This document shows positions 51,015 through 64,000 of a DNA stretch of 64,000 bases, piece after piece. The stretch comes from Diphasiastrum complanatum. Taxonomy: Eukaryota; Streptophyta; Lycopodiopsida; Lycopodiales; Lycopodiaceae. Under the pieces are notes generated by a model. That model saw nothing but the letters and a program-made list of their open reading frames with translations, searched no databases and had not been told where the DNA came from. Position 1 is the stretch's first letter; every line of letters begins with the position of its first letter. Made by a program: the position numbers and the translations under genes. The stretch spans positions 17,225,775 to 17,289,774 of the forward strand of contig CM055098.1 of the NCBI GenBank assembly GCA_029204225.1. Direction: 5' to 3'.

Positions 51015-51715
51015 TGTTGAAATTTCATAATTCTAGCTTGACCAATTTTGGTCACATGCATTATAATTGGCAAGATGGCCATGTAAATAGATGCCACACG
51101 TGCCAAATAGCATAGGATGCTTTCCCAAGCCTTCATTCCTCATATTACATTGTGATAGCATCTTTGAAAATGAGGCCAAAGTGTGCTTAGATAAGCTAGA
51201 GAAATTCTAGGAGCTAAAAATAGCATGTTTTACACTATTTTTAGATCTTGAGATCTTGACCCCATATACGGGTGGATCCAATGACCTATTAGGTTAGATG
51301 TTAGGGTTAGGTTATGATATGTACAGAGATGCCCTAAAACGTTCAGATCCAAGCTTGAAATGTATAAATGTATGATGGGATCTCCATCCAAATATGAAGA
51401 AAAATCAAGTTTTTCCACTTCCATCAACATTGTCTTTGGGTGGCAAGTTATAGCTATTGTATGTGAGTGATTTTATGCATTCATTACATGTTTTGAAAGG
51501 TATTGAAGTTGATTACAGGTCCAATATGCTTGCTGCACTTTACTTTAGTGTATTTGACCAAATCTATGTGCCTATTGTGGAGTTAAATGCCAAATTAGCT
51601 AGTTTTGGTAACTACTCTTGATTCTAGCTCATAGTTCGGATCTATATCTTTGATTTGTGCATCCTCCATCACTTTTAGGATTGATTGGGATTCATTTTGC
51701 TGTAAAATTTTGTCA
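51015..51715 (+). repeat. 5' LTR of gag-only element
   Basis: 701 bases, TG...CA ends, directly followed by the primer site. Its first 290 bases match 54307-54598. Confidence 0.8.
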
Positions 51716-52530
51716 TGGTATCAGAGCCTAATCAAAAGTGAGCTTTAGATTTGATTTTCTCAAGCTTAGATCCTAGATTTGAGTAGTATTGGCTTTGTCC
51801 TTGCTACTAGTTACTAATCTAGTGATTGTACCTCCAAATTTGGTTTCATTTGAGTGAAAATGGATCAAAGGGAACTTTTTTTGCTGAGTTATAGTTGCAG
51901 GAACCAAGATTGAGCCATTTCCATTCAACCAAACCCAATTAGAAAGTTCTTATGAGCTAAATCTCGGAGTACATGTCTCCTAGTAGAGATTTTCATAAGG
52001 ATTTGAATGTTACCACTCTTTAGGAATTTGGGTCAGACATTTGAGAGCTTAATTAGGTCATTTTTAGGCTTCTTAAGGTCCTAAAATACACCTTTTAGGT
52101 TCAAATCAAGTGTTTTGATGTTTTCTTCATCAAGAAATGCAAAACTAGTGAAGATTGTGTTTCATTTTGGCTCGTTTTTGGATAGCTTTGTGATTGAATA
52201 TGTCAATGTGATTCAACCTAAATTTGGAAGGCTTTATTTGTGAGACATTTGTGTGCTATAAAGTGCTTTTGTTTTAGTATAGGTGGATCACATTTCTTGT
52301 GAAGTTGGGATCAAGGAGGAGACTAGTTTTGATCAAATCTATAGTAAATTGAGCTGGGTTTGGATCTAGTTTGGAATTTGAAGATTGATCAAGCTCAAGA
52401 TCACCTTAGATCTTGTTGAGAAATCAGAGAGTGATTCATCTCAAGTCCCAAAGAGAGTGGGATAGTTAGTTGTGATCATATCTTGTACAATCTATCTTGT
52501 TTCATTGAATCTATCTCCCTATCATTGAAG

Positions 52531-53705
52531 ATGGCATCCATAAGTGCCTGTCTTTTGGATTCTAGTGATAGCTTGAACTCTTCAAATTATTCAATTTGGA
52601 AGTTAAGAATGGAATCCATCCTTGTCATGCAAGATTTGATGGATATTGTGAATGGAGAGGAAGATGAGCCAATCCATCTACAAGAAGCAACGAAATACAA
52701 GAGAAGGTGCAAGATTGCACTCCATTTTATTAAAATGAATGTTGAAAATGATTTGATCAAGGAAGTAGGAGCGTGTATCTCAGCCCAAGAGGCTTGGTAG
52801 ACTTTTCAAAATATCTATGAGTCCAAGAATACCTCAAGATTACTTTCTCTCAAGAACCAAGTTCTTCAATGTTTCCAAGGGAAGAGTGCGAGTGGTCATC
52901 AATTTGTTTTGAGAGTGAAAGATTTGAACAAAGAGCTTGCTTATGTTAGTGAACCTATTGAAGAGAGTGAGCTTGTGAAAATAGTTTTGAATGGCTTATG
53001 TAGTGATTTTATTAACCTTGTCCAAAGTTATGCCATCATGGGAAACTTGCCCTACACTTGAAGACCTTCAAAGTGTGTTGATCGCCGAGGAGAGTAGGAA
53101 GGCTCATATCAAATCAAGGATGGAGACATTTGCTGAGTTTTGTAATGAAGTTCCTTTGAATTCTAAAGTATGGAATGAAAGGTGGTTGTCATATCTACTT
53201 ACTCTTGAGTGTGCTAGAAGTAAGCATGACATTTTCATTCATAAGTTGAAAGATTTTGACTTCATTTTCAAAGAGGCATATTGTGAACCTTGTATGAGAG
53301 TAAGTGAATCATCCTTGAAGGACACTTATATCCATACAAGAGTATTTGGCCTCATTAGTTTCAAGTTCAACAAGTATGTAATGCAAATTGCTAGTGGTAA
53401 GCAATTGTGGACTAGTAAATCTGGTATAATTAATCTTGGTGATTGTTTTGTTGACTTGAAATATCATATGGAGTAGGAGAACATTCAGGTTTGGAGACTT
53501 GAAAACAAAGTCCTTGAGATTCTTGAAGAAGATCATGGTTTGGATCCATGTTTTCATCATCAACACCAAGAGGGAGTGAGCATGATGAAGAAAAAAGACA
53601 TCAAGGATGAACCCAAGAAGGAGCATTTGTCTCAAGGCAAAAGAGACCTAAATCTACATCAATATGAAGGTTTGGGTAAAGATAAAGGAACGACACTGGA
53701 AATTT
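52531..53705 (+). pseudogene. Copia-type gag (DUF4219/UBN2) with unrecognised 3' extension
   Basis: From ATG 52531: MASISACLLDSSDSLNSSNY, SIWKLRMESILVMQDLMDIV (DUF4219-type), then after a TAG replacing Trp: VLQCFQGKSASGHQFVLRVK, ELAYVSEPIEESELVKIVLN (UBN2). A frameshift near 53035 follows. 53100-53475 encodes about 120 residues (SKVWNERWLSYLL..., IFKEAYCEPCMRVSESS...) that I do not recognise. A Lys/Asp/Glu-rich end (MMKKKDIKDEPKKEHLSQGK) closes the frame. No zinc knuckle seen. Confidence 0.7.
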
Positions 53706-54306
53706 ATCATATCTCCCTTTAGTCATCTTATTTTGTGTTTGATAAAAAACATGTCATGTGTTTGACGAAGTCCTTTGATGATGCTAGTATGAACATTGTT
53801 TTTCATCCTATATCTTATGATGATGAAATAGTGATCATTACTACTTTGATTGGAGTTTCAAATATGTATTCAAGGGCCCCACCTTGTGATCCATTCACTC
53901 TTGAATTTCCAAGGAATGAAGACCTTCATTGGAAGGATGCCAAGTTGGAGTTCATTGGATAAAGTCAAGATTGTGATATCTCAAGCTTTGGTTGTATGTG
54001 CTTCTTCATACAAAAGTTGGATCTTATGGAAAGATGTTGTTTTTCATGTTTCTTTTGAGGAGGAAACTCACATTTTTCAGCCCAAGGTGATCATTCAACA
54101 ACCTACCAAAGACAAAGCTTGGATCTTGAAGACAGCCTTTATGGAGCTCTCACTACATTTGACAACTTGAAGCTCAAATTATGTGCTTATTGTAATGAGT
54201 GATCATACTCACTACATACATCAAGAACCTGTTAATTATGTTGTTTTTATGCATGTAATTATTATTGATCCAGGATAGTCTCATCAAGCTAAATTGTAAG
54301 GAGGAG

Positions 54307-54598
54307 TGTTGAAATTTCACAATTCTAGCTTGACCAATTTTGGTCACATGCATTGTAATTGGCAAGATGGCCATGTAAATAGATGTCACATGTGCCAAAT
54401 AGCATAGTATGCTTTCCCAAGACTTCATTACTCATATTACATTGTGATAGTATCTTTGAAATGAGGCCAAAGTGTGCTTAGATAAGCTAGAAAAATTCTA
54501 GGAGCTAAAAATAGCATGCTTCACATTGTTTTCGAATCTTGAGATCTTGACCTCATATTAGGGTGGATCCAATGACCTATTAGGTCAGATGTTAGGGC
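54307..54598 (+). repeat. Truncated 3' LTR of gag-only element
   Basis: Matches 51015-51300 with scattered substitutions. It ends in AGATGTTAGGGCT where a minus-strand copia element begins. Confidence 0.8.
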
Positions 54599-54599
54599 T

Positions 54600-56689
54600 G
54601 TGGATTTGTATACCAAGGCAGAAATGAGCTTCGCCCAGATCGGTCATGTCGAATTCGGAAGATAGCATTGTCTTGGCCTCTTTTATCAAATCGGTACTGT
54701 TGCTGAAAAGCAATGTATCATCCACGTATAAAGTGATCATGATAAAAGACTACTGCACTACTTTGAAGTAAACATTTGAATCTGAAGAGCTAGGTGTGTG
54801 ATCAATAAGGAAACCCATGCTCGAGCATATTGCTTCAAGCCATAAAGTGTCTTATGGAGTTTACACACATGATTGTGTTTACCCTCGATAATATAACCTT
54901 CGGGTTGCACCATGTAAATGTCTTCTTTGATAACTCCATTGAGATATGTTGTCTATACATCCATTTGATGTATTTTCAAATCCTGATATCACGAGGTATC
55001 TGCGCAAAAGAAATACATCCAAAAACTCGTAGGTTTGATAAAGAAGGTTTGGTACATGTTTAAACTTCGATTGGTGTTTTGTATGAGAGACCTTTAGTAG
55101 GATATCTGTTCTGGATATAGGTTGTTGTTGAAACACCTTCAGCCCAGAAGGACTTCATAAGTATCGCATGTGATAACATGCACTTTGCCGATTCAACTAA
55201 GGTTCTATTCTTTCTCTCAGCAAAACCATTTGACTGAGGCGAATAGGAGGTAATGTATTGTTGCTCAATGTCGTTGTTAAGATAATACTCCTTGAATTCG
55301 GTGGAGATGTATTCTCCCCCGTTATCTGACCTCAATGCTTTGATATGTTTGCCAGTTTGATTCTCAACATGCTCTTTGAATTGTTTGAATTTGATGAAAG
55401 CCTCTGATTTCTGTTTAATGAAATCGACAGCTATTCTTCTGGAGTATTCGTCAATAAAAGTATGAAATACTTTGCATCTAGCAATGAAGGAGTTTGCATA
55501 GGCCTACATATATCTGTATGAACAACATCTAACAGACCTTTTTTTGCATGTCTATGGTTTGATCTAAAAGGAATCCTAGCCTGCTTTCCAAAGATGCAGC
55601 TATGACAGATAGGGAGATCGATCTTACCAGAAGGATAGTCGAGATCAAGAACCATGGATTGTCTGGACATGCTCAAAATAGATGCATAATTCAAGTGTCC
55701 TAAATGATGATGCCATAGTAATGCTTTATTGACTAGAACAGAGGTTTTCAAGGCTTGACTAGACTCAGAATAACAATGTGCCAATCTATATAAGTAACCT
55801 TGCCTCTTGCCAAGTGCAAGGATCTTATTACTCCTGTCAATAATTTTGCATTGATCAGAATCAAATTCTACCTTATGATCTAAATCTGTAATTCTACTTA
55901 CTGAAAAAAAAAAAAAAAAAAAAAAGATTTGTAGAGAGTTTAGGAACATATAAGACCTTTGATAGAGTTTGAATTGATCATGCTGAAATCGCAATCTTAC
56001 AGTACCTTCACCTTCAATAGTGTGAGTACTATTGTCACCAAGATGAACAAATGTCTTTGTGATGTAAGGCATGTAGGAGTTGAAAATCTCACGTTGATTG
56101 GTCATGTGTTGAGTTGCTCCAAAATCAAGAAACCATGAATCATCCAAAAATGCACCTTGGTCTTTGACCATGAATGTGCTTTCGTCCACTTCGACCTGGG
56201 GAGATGATGAAACTGTGTTTGCTTGTTGATCAGGTTGCTTGGCTACATTCTTCGCTTGGAGAATTTGGCAATCCTTGATCTCATGGTTATTGTGCTTGCA
56301 AAACCTGTAAAACATCTTCTTCTTCGATTGTGGATTTGATGATTGTACTTGACTTCAGCTTCTGATTCGTTGCAACCTTCTTGGGCTTTTCTGCTTCTGT
56401 CGCTTAGAGCCTTTGTTGACATATAGAGCCTGAGATGAGGAAGTAGACAAAGTGTCTTGACTTCTTCTATTGTCCAATCTATGTATCTGATATATTGTGC
56501 AGAAGCTTTACCATACATTGATTTTCACTTTGAGTCTTTTGTGTCATCTTCAGGTTTTACTTCTGTACCAATAACAGCATCCCATAACTCATTGGTGATT
56601 AGCAAAATCTTCATCTTAAATTTCCACAAATGATAATTGGATCCATTCAGCTTGTCTGCAATAAGACCAGCTTTACTTTGAGAATCCAT
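54600..56689 (-). mobile_element. Ty1/copia fragment (gag, protease, integrase, RT piece)
   Basis: Starts at ATG 56689 (MDSQSKAGLIADKLNGSNYH, LWKFKMKILLITNELWDAVI). The gag middle is lost. Zinc knuckle FCKHNNHEIKDCQI, protease WFLDFGATQHMTN, GAG-pre-integrase ALLWHHHLGHLNYASILSMS, integrase VVHTDICRPMQTPS, then MRSDNGGEYISTEFKEYY, PQSNGFAERKNRTLVESAKC. After a deletion there is an RT piece near 54850-55000 with YGLKQ-like and, near 54700, YVDDTLLFSN. Frame breaks and an A/T19 tract (55902-55926) show decay. LTRs were not found. Confidence 0.82.
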
Positions 56690-56789
56690 CTGGACATTAG
56701 TTTGTCGATTGTATCGATGACGCTAAGATGTAGTAATGCCAACAACAGGAAATCAATTCTTAGAGCTTTCACTCTGATATCGAAATAGT

Positions 56790-58020
56790 ATTAGGCCCTG
56801 AAGAATACCATGTCAAAAATAGGATAGATGATGTAATGCGGAAACTTCCTACTTCCAATGCATGAGTACGCTTATCAAAAATTGAACAAAGTAGTAGTGA
56901 TGAAAATCACGTCCAATCTTTAGCGACTAAGTTTGAAATCGCTAGATACTAAGTGATTACGTAGCCAAACATAAAGTATTGAATTCTTAGACAATTTCTA
57001 TCAGTTACAAAAGCAATACATAGATGCATGCATTCTAACATATACTGAACGCAATAAGAAGATAGTATTAATTCAAAAAAACAAAATCAGATGCTAATGA
57101 GCACAAAACAATAGCGGATAGAAACCGCGCACTCTAAGTTGTCTCTGAGTAACTGAGAATAAGTCTGATAATAAGCAGCTCTCCTGATAAGCGGTAGCGC
57201 AATAGCAACTCTAAAATAAATCTCTAAAAGGCTAAGCTAGAATGCTCAAGAGAGTTCAAGCTTGAAAGCTTGATAGAGAGCTAACAACAGTACTTTTTGA
57301 TTGTGAATGATCTGCTTGATAAGAGCGCAGGAAGCATCATGTAATAACACTCAATTCCTTCACAATTTACAATGTTGATTCGTTGCTTCCGAACTTAAAA
57401 AGAGATGTATGAACAATTGATTTATACTAAGTAATTAGGTCATCAAATGTGATTGCCAATTGGCTGGTGTCCGCTGGCATTCATCCCATTCCTTCTCAAA
57501 AATTGATTGCTGATAAGCGAAAAATTGGCCGTAAACAACATGTCTGCATAAATGAACTAAAACTGTCACTCTGCAGAAATGAACTAAAACCGCCACAGGC
57601 GACAGTGTCGCAAAAAGGTGACAATGCCTTAAAATCTCATTTCCTTAATATTTGAGGTAGCTCCACAATTTGCCAGAGTCATTTCCTTGACATTTAAGGC
57701 ACTTTGAAAAATGCAAAAAATACGACTCTGCATTTTGACTCGCAAATCTTGACAGGTGAAAAATGCGAAAAAAGACGACACTGCATTTTTACACAAGATT
57801 CTTGATAGGCGACAAATGTCTGGATTGTAGAGAGAGAAAATGCGACACTATTGTCAAACTCCGTGTATTTCTACAGACTGTGTAAAAACACTTGTAAATC
57901 TACAAACTGTGTAAAGACGGAAAAATCCGTAGAACTGGATAAACAGTGAATGAGGATTAAAACCGATTAGTCAATTAGTAAGAAGGAGAATAATCCAACA
58001 TACATTATGAAGAGACTTTT
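56790..58020. other. Non-coding stretch between copia fragments
   Basis: No recognised coding sequence. 57640-57830 repeats words such as GAAAAATGC(G/A)AAAAA and CTTGACAGG(T/C)GA irregularly. It could be LTR sequence of the minus-strand copia element. Confidence 0.4.
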
Positions 58021-58023
58021 GCT

Positions 58024-58902
58024 CCCATGGCAAAGATGGTTACCATTAGAATCTTGATTGCCTTGTCATCTCATTTCATCTGGTTCATGTATCAAATGGA
58101 TGTGACTAATGCTTTTCTTAATGGCTATCTTGAGGAGGAGATTTACATGCACCAACCCAGGGGATTCATCATGTGAGGTCAAGAGGACAAGGCTTGTTTG
58201 CTCTTCAAGAGCTTGTATGGTCTGAAGCAAGCTCCAAGAACTTGGTATTCTCGACTTAATATATTTCTTCTCTCACCAGGTTTCACTCTCAGTGAGTCTG
58301 ATCCATCTTTGAACTTCAAATTTGTAGATGGTGATGTGATCATTCTTGTACTATATGTAGATGACATTATTTTTTGTGGAAACAATGTGAAGCTCATTTA
58401 TGAGGCAAAACAAGCTCTAGAAAAAGAGTTTAAAATGCAAGATTTTGGATCTTTGCACTATGTCTTCGGTCTTGAAATGGATAGAACATCTTCTTCTAGT
58501 TTTATTTGTCAATAGAAATATGTTGCTTCACTTCTCAAGAGATTTAATATGGATAAGTGCAAAGGTATAGACACTCCTATGGAGCATCATGTAAGGGATC
58601 CAATAGATGGCAATGAAAAATCCTTCATGGACATCACCCCCTATAGGAGTCTCATAGGGTCCTTGTTTTGGCTCACTATTATTGGACGAAAGTTTAGCTT
58701 TTGTGTCAATAGGTTGAGTCAACATATGCAATCTCCTTTGATCCATCATTGGAAGTTAGCCAAGAGAGAGGATGTTTTGGAGATTTTATGGATCAAGCAT
58801 CTTTTGGTGGAGCTAAAGTGCATCACAGGTGAGGATGTTTCCATCATCAAGTGTGACAATATTTCAGTCCAAGGCCTTGCTTCAAATCCCATCAAATTTT
58901 GA
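58024..58902 (+). pseudogene. Copia reverse transcriptase - RNase H fragment
   Basis: Reads QMDVTNAFLNGYLEEEIYMH, QPRGFIM, a stop, then LFKSLYGLKQAPRTWYSRLN, LVLYVDDIIFCGNN (catalytic YVDD), FKMQDFGSLHYVFGLEMDRT, a stop at Gln, and YRSLIGSLFWL, VNRLSQHMQSPLIHHWKLAK. RNase H is largely deleted (KR joins directly to EDVLEILWIKHLLVELK), and the usual ADWAG and SSTEAEY blocks are absent. The opposite orientation to its neighbours shows it is a separate insertion. Confidence 0.85.
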
Positions 58903-59210
58903 CTTGCATACTCTTTGTACTTTCTCTCTCTACCCGAGAGCTCACTTAAATTTTCTCTCTACCTGAGAGCAAGGTGCTTGTATGGCTCTTCCGTAGTGAA
59001 ATTTACTTAGTTTTTTCAAGGACATGCATGAAACTTGCTTGACTTTGTTGATAATAACTTTTTGTGTGATAGAGCTCTTGCCTAGATTCAAAGTGTGTTA
59101 GATAGCTCTTGAAAATATGAGTTGTTGATTGATTTTGTGAAAACTCTCATGCATGTAGGTTGTGATAGATCTTTGTAAGGTCCATAAATCCTCATTTTTA
59201 ACACATAAAT

Positions 59211-59856
59211 GGTATGCAACACTTTTTTATTGCAAAGGTTGCTATATGTTATTGCATTGATCTTTCTTCTTTTGCATTGTTATTGCATCATTCACAAATC
59301 TACAAGTGCACATCACTAAGAAAGGCCAATAGTAGAGACACAATGCATCGATTACTACTTGAGGTTTGATATATGTCCTCTGTCCGTACTATACATGTTT
59401 TCACTCATGTGAACCTATTTCGGACAATAAACACCTTGTTTAGATTGCTCTTCCTTATAGATCTACATTGTGTCAATTCTAGGTGTTAGTTTTGATGGAA
59501 ATGGAGATAATAATGCAACCAATCACTCTTGTGGATTGAATGGATTCATTTTTGGTCTTAAATTTCATGAGTTTTAACACAATATTAAGCTATATGAGTA
59601 CCTTGAAAGTCAAGTTGTTATTGATTGTATTAAGAGTGGAAATTAGTAGATGATAGACAAATTTTTATTTGTCTTCATGGATGATCTTGCATGGAGGTTC
59701 TCATAATTACTAGTGAAAATGAGTGGCATAAATAGTATGCAACACTTTTTTATTGCAAAGGTCACTACATGTTATTGCTCTTTCTTCTTTTGTACCATTG
59801 TTGCATCATTCACAAATCTACAAGTGCACACTAAGAAAGGCCAATAGTAGAAATTT
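59211..59856 (+). repeat. Direct repeat of about 125 bases
   Basis: 59211-59338 and 59733-59856 share ATGCAACACTTTTTTATTGC, CATTCACAAATCTACAAGTG and AGAAAGGCCAATAGTAGA in order, with small indels. They bracket about 400 bases of AT-rich DNA, perhaps remnants of two LTR or MITE copies. Confidence 0.65.
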
Positions 59857-59883
59857 TCACTTTTCCTTTTTGGGCTGACTTGC

Positions 59884-59987
<104 letters not shown>

Positions 59988-60149
59988 ATTTCAACTAGTT
60001 TTGCTATTTTGGTCATATTTAAGTTCTTATTGAGTTTTCATCTCTTTCATAGAGTAGATGTTGGTTTTTTTGCATTGGTAGAGTTGATCTATTTCTAACC
60101 AAAGATCAGGTTATGGATTTGGATCTTAATTGATCCCAAATTCTTCACA

Positions 60150-60490
<341 letters not shown>

Positions 60491-60539
60491 TGTTGAATTT
60501 CACATGTGTGGAAATGCCACAAAGTGTGATTCTGATCTC

Positions 60540-61689
60540 CTAAGACTTTGTGATTGCACATAGATCAGTACATTGCTTTGAATTAAACAAGATTTTGCAA
60601 CCCTGATCTATGAGCTTGCTGATAGAAAGTAAATTCTTTGTCAGCTTAGGTACATAAAGTACGTTTTTAAGCAATGTTGAATTACCATTTGGAAGATTTT
60701 GGCATATAGAACGTTAGTCTTTGATTTGATGTGTACTGGTGGAGTCACCGAAGTAAATATACTTTGAATCTGCTAGCGGGAGTTCTTCGAATAGGAACTT
60801 ACATGGAGACTTGTGCTGAGAGGCACCAAAATCGAGATACCATACCAAGGCACATTGTTGATCATCTTGTACCATTAGCAGTGTTGGGTCTTCATGAGAG
60901 ATTCTGGCAAAATTAGATCCTCCATCCTACTACATTTTCTTCTTTGCTTCATTGTGCTTGAGAACTCGATAATCCTTGATGTTGTGATTGGTTCTCTTGC
61001 AATACTTGCAGAAGAGTCTAGTTTTAGGCTTTTGATGTTGTCAATTGTGCTGTTGTGATTGTCTTCTAGAATTGTTGCTTATTCAAATAGAGGGCAACTG
61101 CCTTTGTATTCAATGTGGATAAGCTTTTCCTTCTTACTTCTTCTTTCAATAAACTTGTTGTCAAGTTTGTAGAGACAAGTCAAGAGCATTGCTAAAGAGC
61201 AATACTAGGTTGTCGTAAGAGGGAGGAAGAGTGGATAGAAGAGACATGTTAGCATCTTCATCCAATATTGGCAAATTTGTTGCAACTAGTTGATTTAGCA
61301 GCTATTTGAATTCATTCATATGATCAGTGACTGAGGTTCCTTCACTCATCTTGAGTGATAGGAACTTCTTTCTCAAAGAGACGAGTCGATGCATCCGTTG
61401 TTACATATAGACCGGAAAGAATGTCCCATGCTTCTTCGGAGCTGGAACAATTTGCTACATGAGCTATTTGTGAATCTTTAATATTCAAAGAGACAATGGC
61501 AATAGCTTTGCCATCCTTAGCTTCCTAAGTGGTCAACATGTCAGGTTTAGTCGGCTTGGCTATGGAACCGTTGATATATCCCCAAAGTTCTTTCTCAATA
61601 AGTATCATCTTCATTTTGAATTTCCACATGTGGAAATTATCACCGTTGAACTTATTGATCAAGCAAATTTCTGAAGATGTACCTTCCAT
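60540..61689 (-). pseudogene. Ty1/copia gag-protease fragment
   Basis: The ATG at 61689 gives MEGTSSEICLINKFNGDNFH, MWKFKMKMILIEKELWGYIN (DUF4219 start), with a TAG after MLTT, then IVSLNIKDSQIAHVANCSSS, EEAWDILSGLY. Further on are a decayed zinc knuckle FCKYCKRTNHNIKDY (last Cys lost), DFGASQH at about 60830, and LYVPKLTKNLLSISKLIDQG near 60640. It is truncated before integrase by the CT microsatellite. Confidence 0.78.
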
Positions 61690-61747
61690 GATGAGTGATC
61701 TAAGAAATTGTAAAATAGTCTTGAATAGTATAACAATTTGGACCTAT

Positions 61748-61760
61748 GGCTCTGATACCA
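61748..61760 (-). promoter_or_regulatory. Primer binding site of the minus-strand copia
   Basis: TGGTATCAGAGCC on the minus strand. TGTGTTGGGTTTATATG from 61762 rightwards would be the inner end of its 5' LTR (outer end not found). Confidence 0.7.
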
Positions 61761-61761
61761 C

Positions 61762-64000
61762 TGTGTTGGGTTTATATGAAATGGAATGATTGTGTTTGAA
61801 TATAATATTTATCATCTCTGATACCACCCTTGCTAAATGCGATATTCAGTCAAGGGAAAAACTCAACATAGAATAGAGCTACATTTGTTGCCTAGTGTAG
61901 AATAAAGACATTGATTCACTAAGGAGCTATTTGCAAGCTCACATCACATCAATCTCACAAAATAAAAAAGAACTTAAAAACAAAAACACAGCTAATGAAG
62001 GGAGATTGAACCGACATAAAAGCAACCCAAAACTATTATAACGTAACAAGAATCAAGCATATATGCCTAAATATATTGCCTTTTAAGTCATGCTTTGCTC
62101 CTCCTAACTTTTATTATACGAGAGAACTCAACATCTTCATACAATTATTGTAAGTCAAATTGGCTACTATGATATGTTCTTCTTCAACTTGTGTGGTCGT
62201 GTTTCACTATTTTGGATAATACATGTGCTTGCAATGTGCACTTGGTCCACCTAGACCTTACCTTCAAGAATTTCTCAAATAAGTTTGTCTATATTATAGT
62301 ATGGAGATCAAATCATGATTTCACTCTACTCTTTATTGCTTTATTCTATTTTCAAGGGAATTATTAGCAACTTAGCAAACTAATTTTTTACAAGCCACTA
62401 CCATGTATTCCAAATATTATGTGCAATGAGGTGTGGCACTTGGGAAAGCTTGTATACATGGACCTTGAAAGCCTAGTTGCGTGTATAAAAGATTTGAGTG
62501 TGGCCCTACATGTTTGGTAACACGCAATGTGCATGAAAATAAAGCTCTTTGGTATCTAGGATACTTTTATAATAACATTTTGAACATAAAAGTTATTGAA
62601 GGATTTCTCTTTATTTTGTGTTGTAAGATATAGACTTTCTTTTTAGTATGTTAAAGGATGTGGAAGTGTCACTTCAAGCTACAACTATAGTGTTAAGCGT
62701 TCTACAAACCTATAATATATCATATAGATGTGTAGATGCATTCTTTTTCTATTGCACAAGGATTATCATGTTCTCCTATAACTAAAACTTCTCCTTTGTA
62801 ACCATTCCAATTTATTGTAGCAAAGATTTCTGACTAGATTCTATCTTTGAATACTTTATAACAAACAAATGAGATTCCTATCACAAGAAAATGCTCTAAC
62901 TTTAGCTAGAAAACAAAATGGTTTTGTATAGTTGATTTTAATAATAATGTATCATAGTCCTCCAAGGTCTTTCAAAGAATAAAGGTCAATAGTATGCTCT
63001 ATTCCAAGAAAATTTGGCATTTTCCTTTACTATGTCAAACTAGTACTTGCAAAAGGCTTTGATAAAATTCATGAATTGTCCTTGCCACAAATTTTGAGCA
63101 CATGTTATTTTGTTTTATCTAAATGAAAATTAAGGTGGTACGTCTCCACCTGTTGCCCAAAGAATTGGATCTTCCTAATCAATTTGCCACATACAAGACC
63201 CTTCTAGCTTATCACACATTCCAAGTATATAGCTCCAGTCTTGCTTCCTCGTGTCAAATTGGCTACACTAAGCTTTTTATGTAATCTTTTGTAAAGGCGT
63301 ATATTCACTTCTCAAACCTGGGAATTAAAATGTCTCATGGCTCCCCATTTTGTCACAAAGAGGTTATTATTTTTTGTAAGATCACTGTATATACACTAAT
63401 CACTACAAAGATATGTAGTTAAATTGTTAATCTTACACAAACAATATCTAACAACATGATTAAAAAAGCTAGATTACAAATGATTATAAGAAAGAAAAAA
63501 GTCAGAGATCTTATCAAAGTGTTACAAAGTCATATTTTTCCTAGAAATGTAAATAATTATAAAAGCTTTTTTTCATTGAACCGTACATAGTTGTTATAAA
63601 CAAATCATGGATGGATCAATATTCACAACACAAATTTTTTCATTGAGTGCATCTGCTATGGCAATAATATACTTCTCTTGTGGAAGTCATTGATCTTAGG
63701 CCAAGTTTTGACTCTATAATTTTGGTCATATCATTTTGGAAAACCTTTTTTTTGTTTTTTGCAACAATATTGTTGTGCCCTAGCATCATGAATGTACAAT
63801 AGTTTACGCTTTATTTCTGCATTGTAGATAATGCCAACTTTGAGCATCCGAACACCTAGATGTTCTTTTCCATGAGCAGAATTGGGATTTGAGCTTGGGT
63901 CTCATTGCCACAACTAACACTCTTAGCGCTAGGTTGGGAGACTTTTAGAAAAAATTATACTTTGAACGTGATTTTGATGGTAAATGTTAGCCTCAGAAAA
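61762..64000. other. AT-rich DNA, partly LTR, no genes seen
   Basis: Starts with probable LTR sequence of the adjacent copia element. The rest has no recognised coding sequence. 63865-63935 on the minus strand has weak tRNA-like box A and box B words (TAGCGCTAAGAG, AAGCTCAAATCCC), possibly a decayed SINE. Confidence 0.45.

Larger units (their letters stand above)
51015..54598 (+). mobile_element. Gag-only LTR retrotransposon (TR-GAG-like, copia-type gag)
   Basis: 5' LTR 51015-51715 (TGTTGAAATTTC...TTGTCA), primer site TGGTATCAGAGCC at 51716-51728, gag region 52531-53700, polypurine AAGGAGGAG at 54298-54306, and a 3' LTR starting at 54307 but cut at about 54598. The 2.6-kb interior has no protease, integrase or RT. 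The two LTRs share clear but imperfect identity over about 290 bases. Confidence 0.8.

Overview
The window looks like nuclear DNA from a land plant with a large, retrotransposon-rich genome. The support is chromovirus Ty3/gypsy and Ty1/copia retroelements with plant initiator-tRNA-Met primer sites, hAT (BED / DUF659 / HAT_C) transposons, a tRNA-derived SINE, a LINE tail, very long CT/GA microsatellites and canonical GT-AG introns. Gene size and SSR style suggest a fern, another non-seed plant or a gymnosperm; the species cannot be fixed from sequence alone. No prokaryotic, organellar or viral gene block was seen.

The main host gene is on the minus strand and was assembled exon by exon. It encodes the first 295 residues of an amino-acid transporter of the APC superfamily, LAT/SLC7-like. 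Six exons (47483-47308, 46897-46705, 7652-7539, 6989-6887, 6541-6340, 2771-2675) join in phase with GT/AG borders. Exons 2 and 3 are separated by a 39,052-base intron (7653-46704). The 3' third of the gene lies beyond the left edge of the window. Most of the window's mobile elements therefore sit inside one intron of one gene.

Left part (1-8.7 kb): the transporter's downstream introns, a fragment of a nepenthesin-like aspartic protease, small foldbacks, tandem duplications and a duplicated copy of the exon-5 splice donor.

Giant intron (7.65-46.7 kb), left to right: a hAT element with terminal inverted repeats and a perfect 8-bp target duplication, itself carrying a SINE with an 18-bp target duplication; a decayed plus-strand gypsy element; about 4 kb of unclassified repeat-like DNA; a decayed minus-strand copia fragment; a second hAT (plus) split by a nearly intact, very young chromovirus (26683-33000; LTRs 357/358 identical, TSD TTTGG); palindromic AT-rich DNA; a LINE 3' end; a third hAT fragment; a second, deleted chromovirus copy (38.8-43.8 kb); and a fourth, internally deleted hAT (minus). 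Three of these hAT-associated blocks carry the same small basic/acidic ORF convergent to the transposase.

Right part (47.5-64 kb): the transporter's upstream flank with short tandem repeats, a copia-like LTR, a gag-only LTR retrotransposon (51015-54598), minus- and plus-strand copia fragments, two very long CT tracts (the larger about 339 bp), another minus-strand copia gag with its primer site, and AT-rich DNA without recognisable genes.
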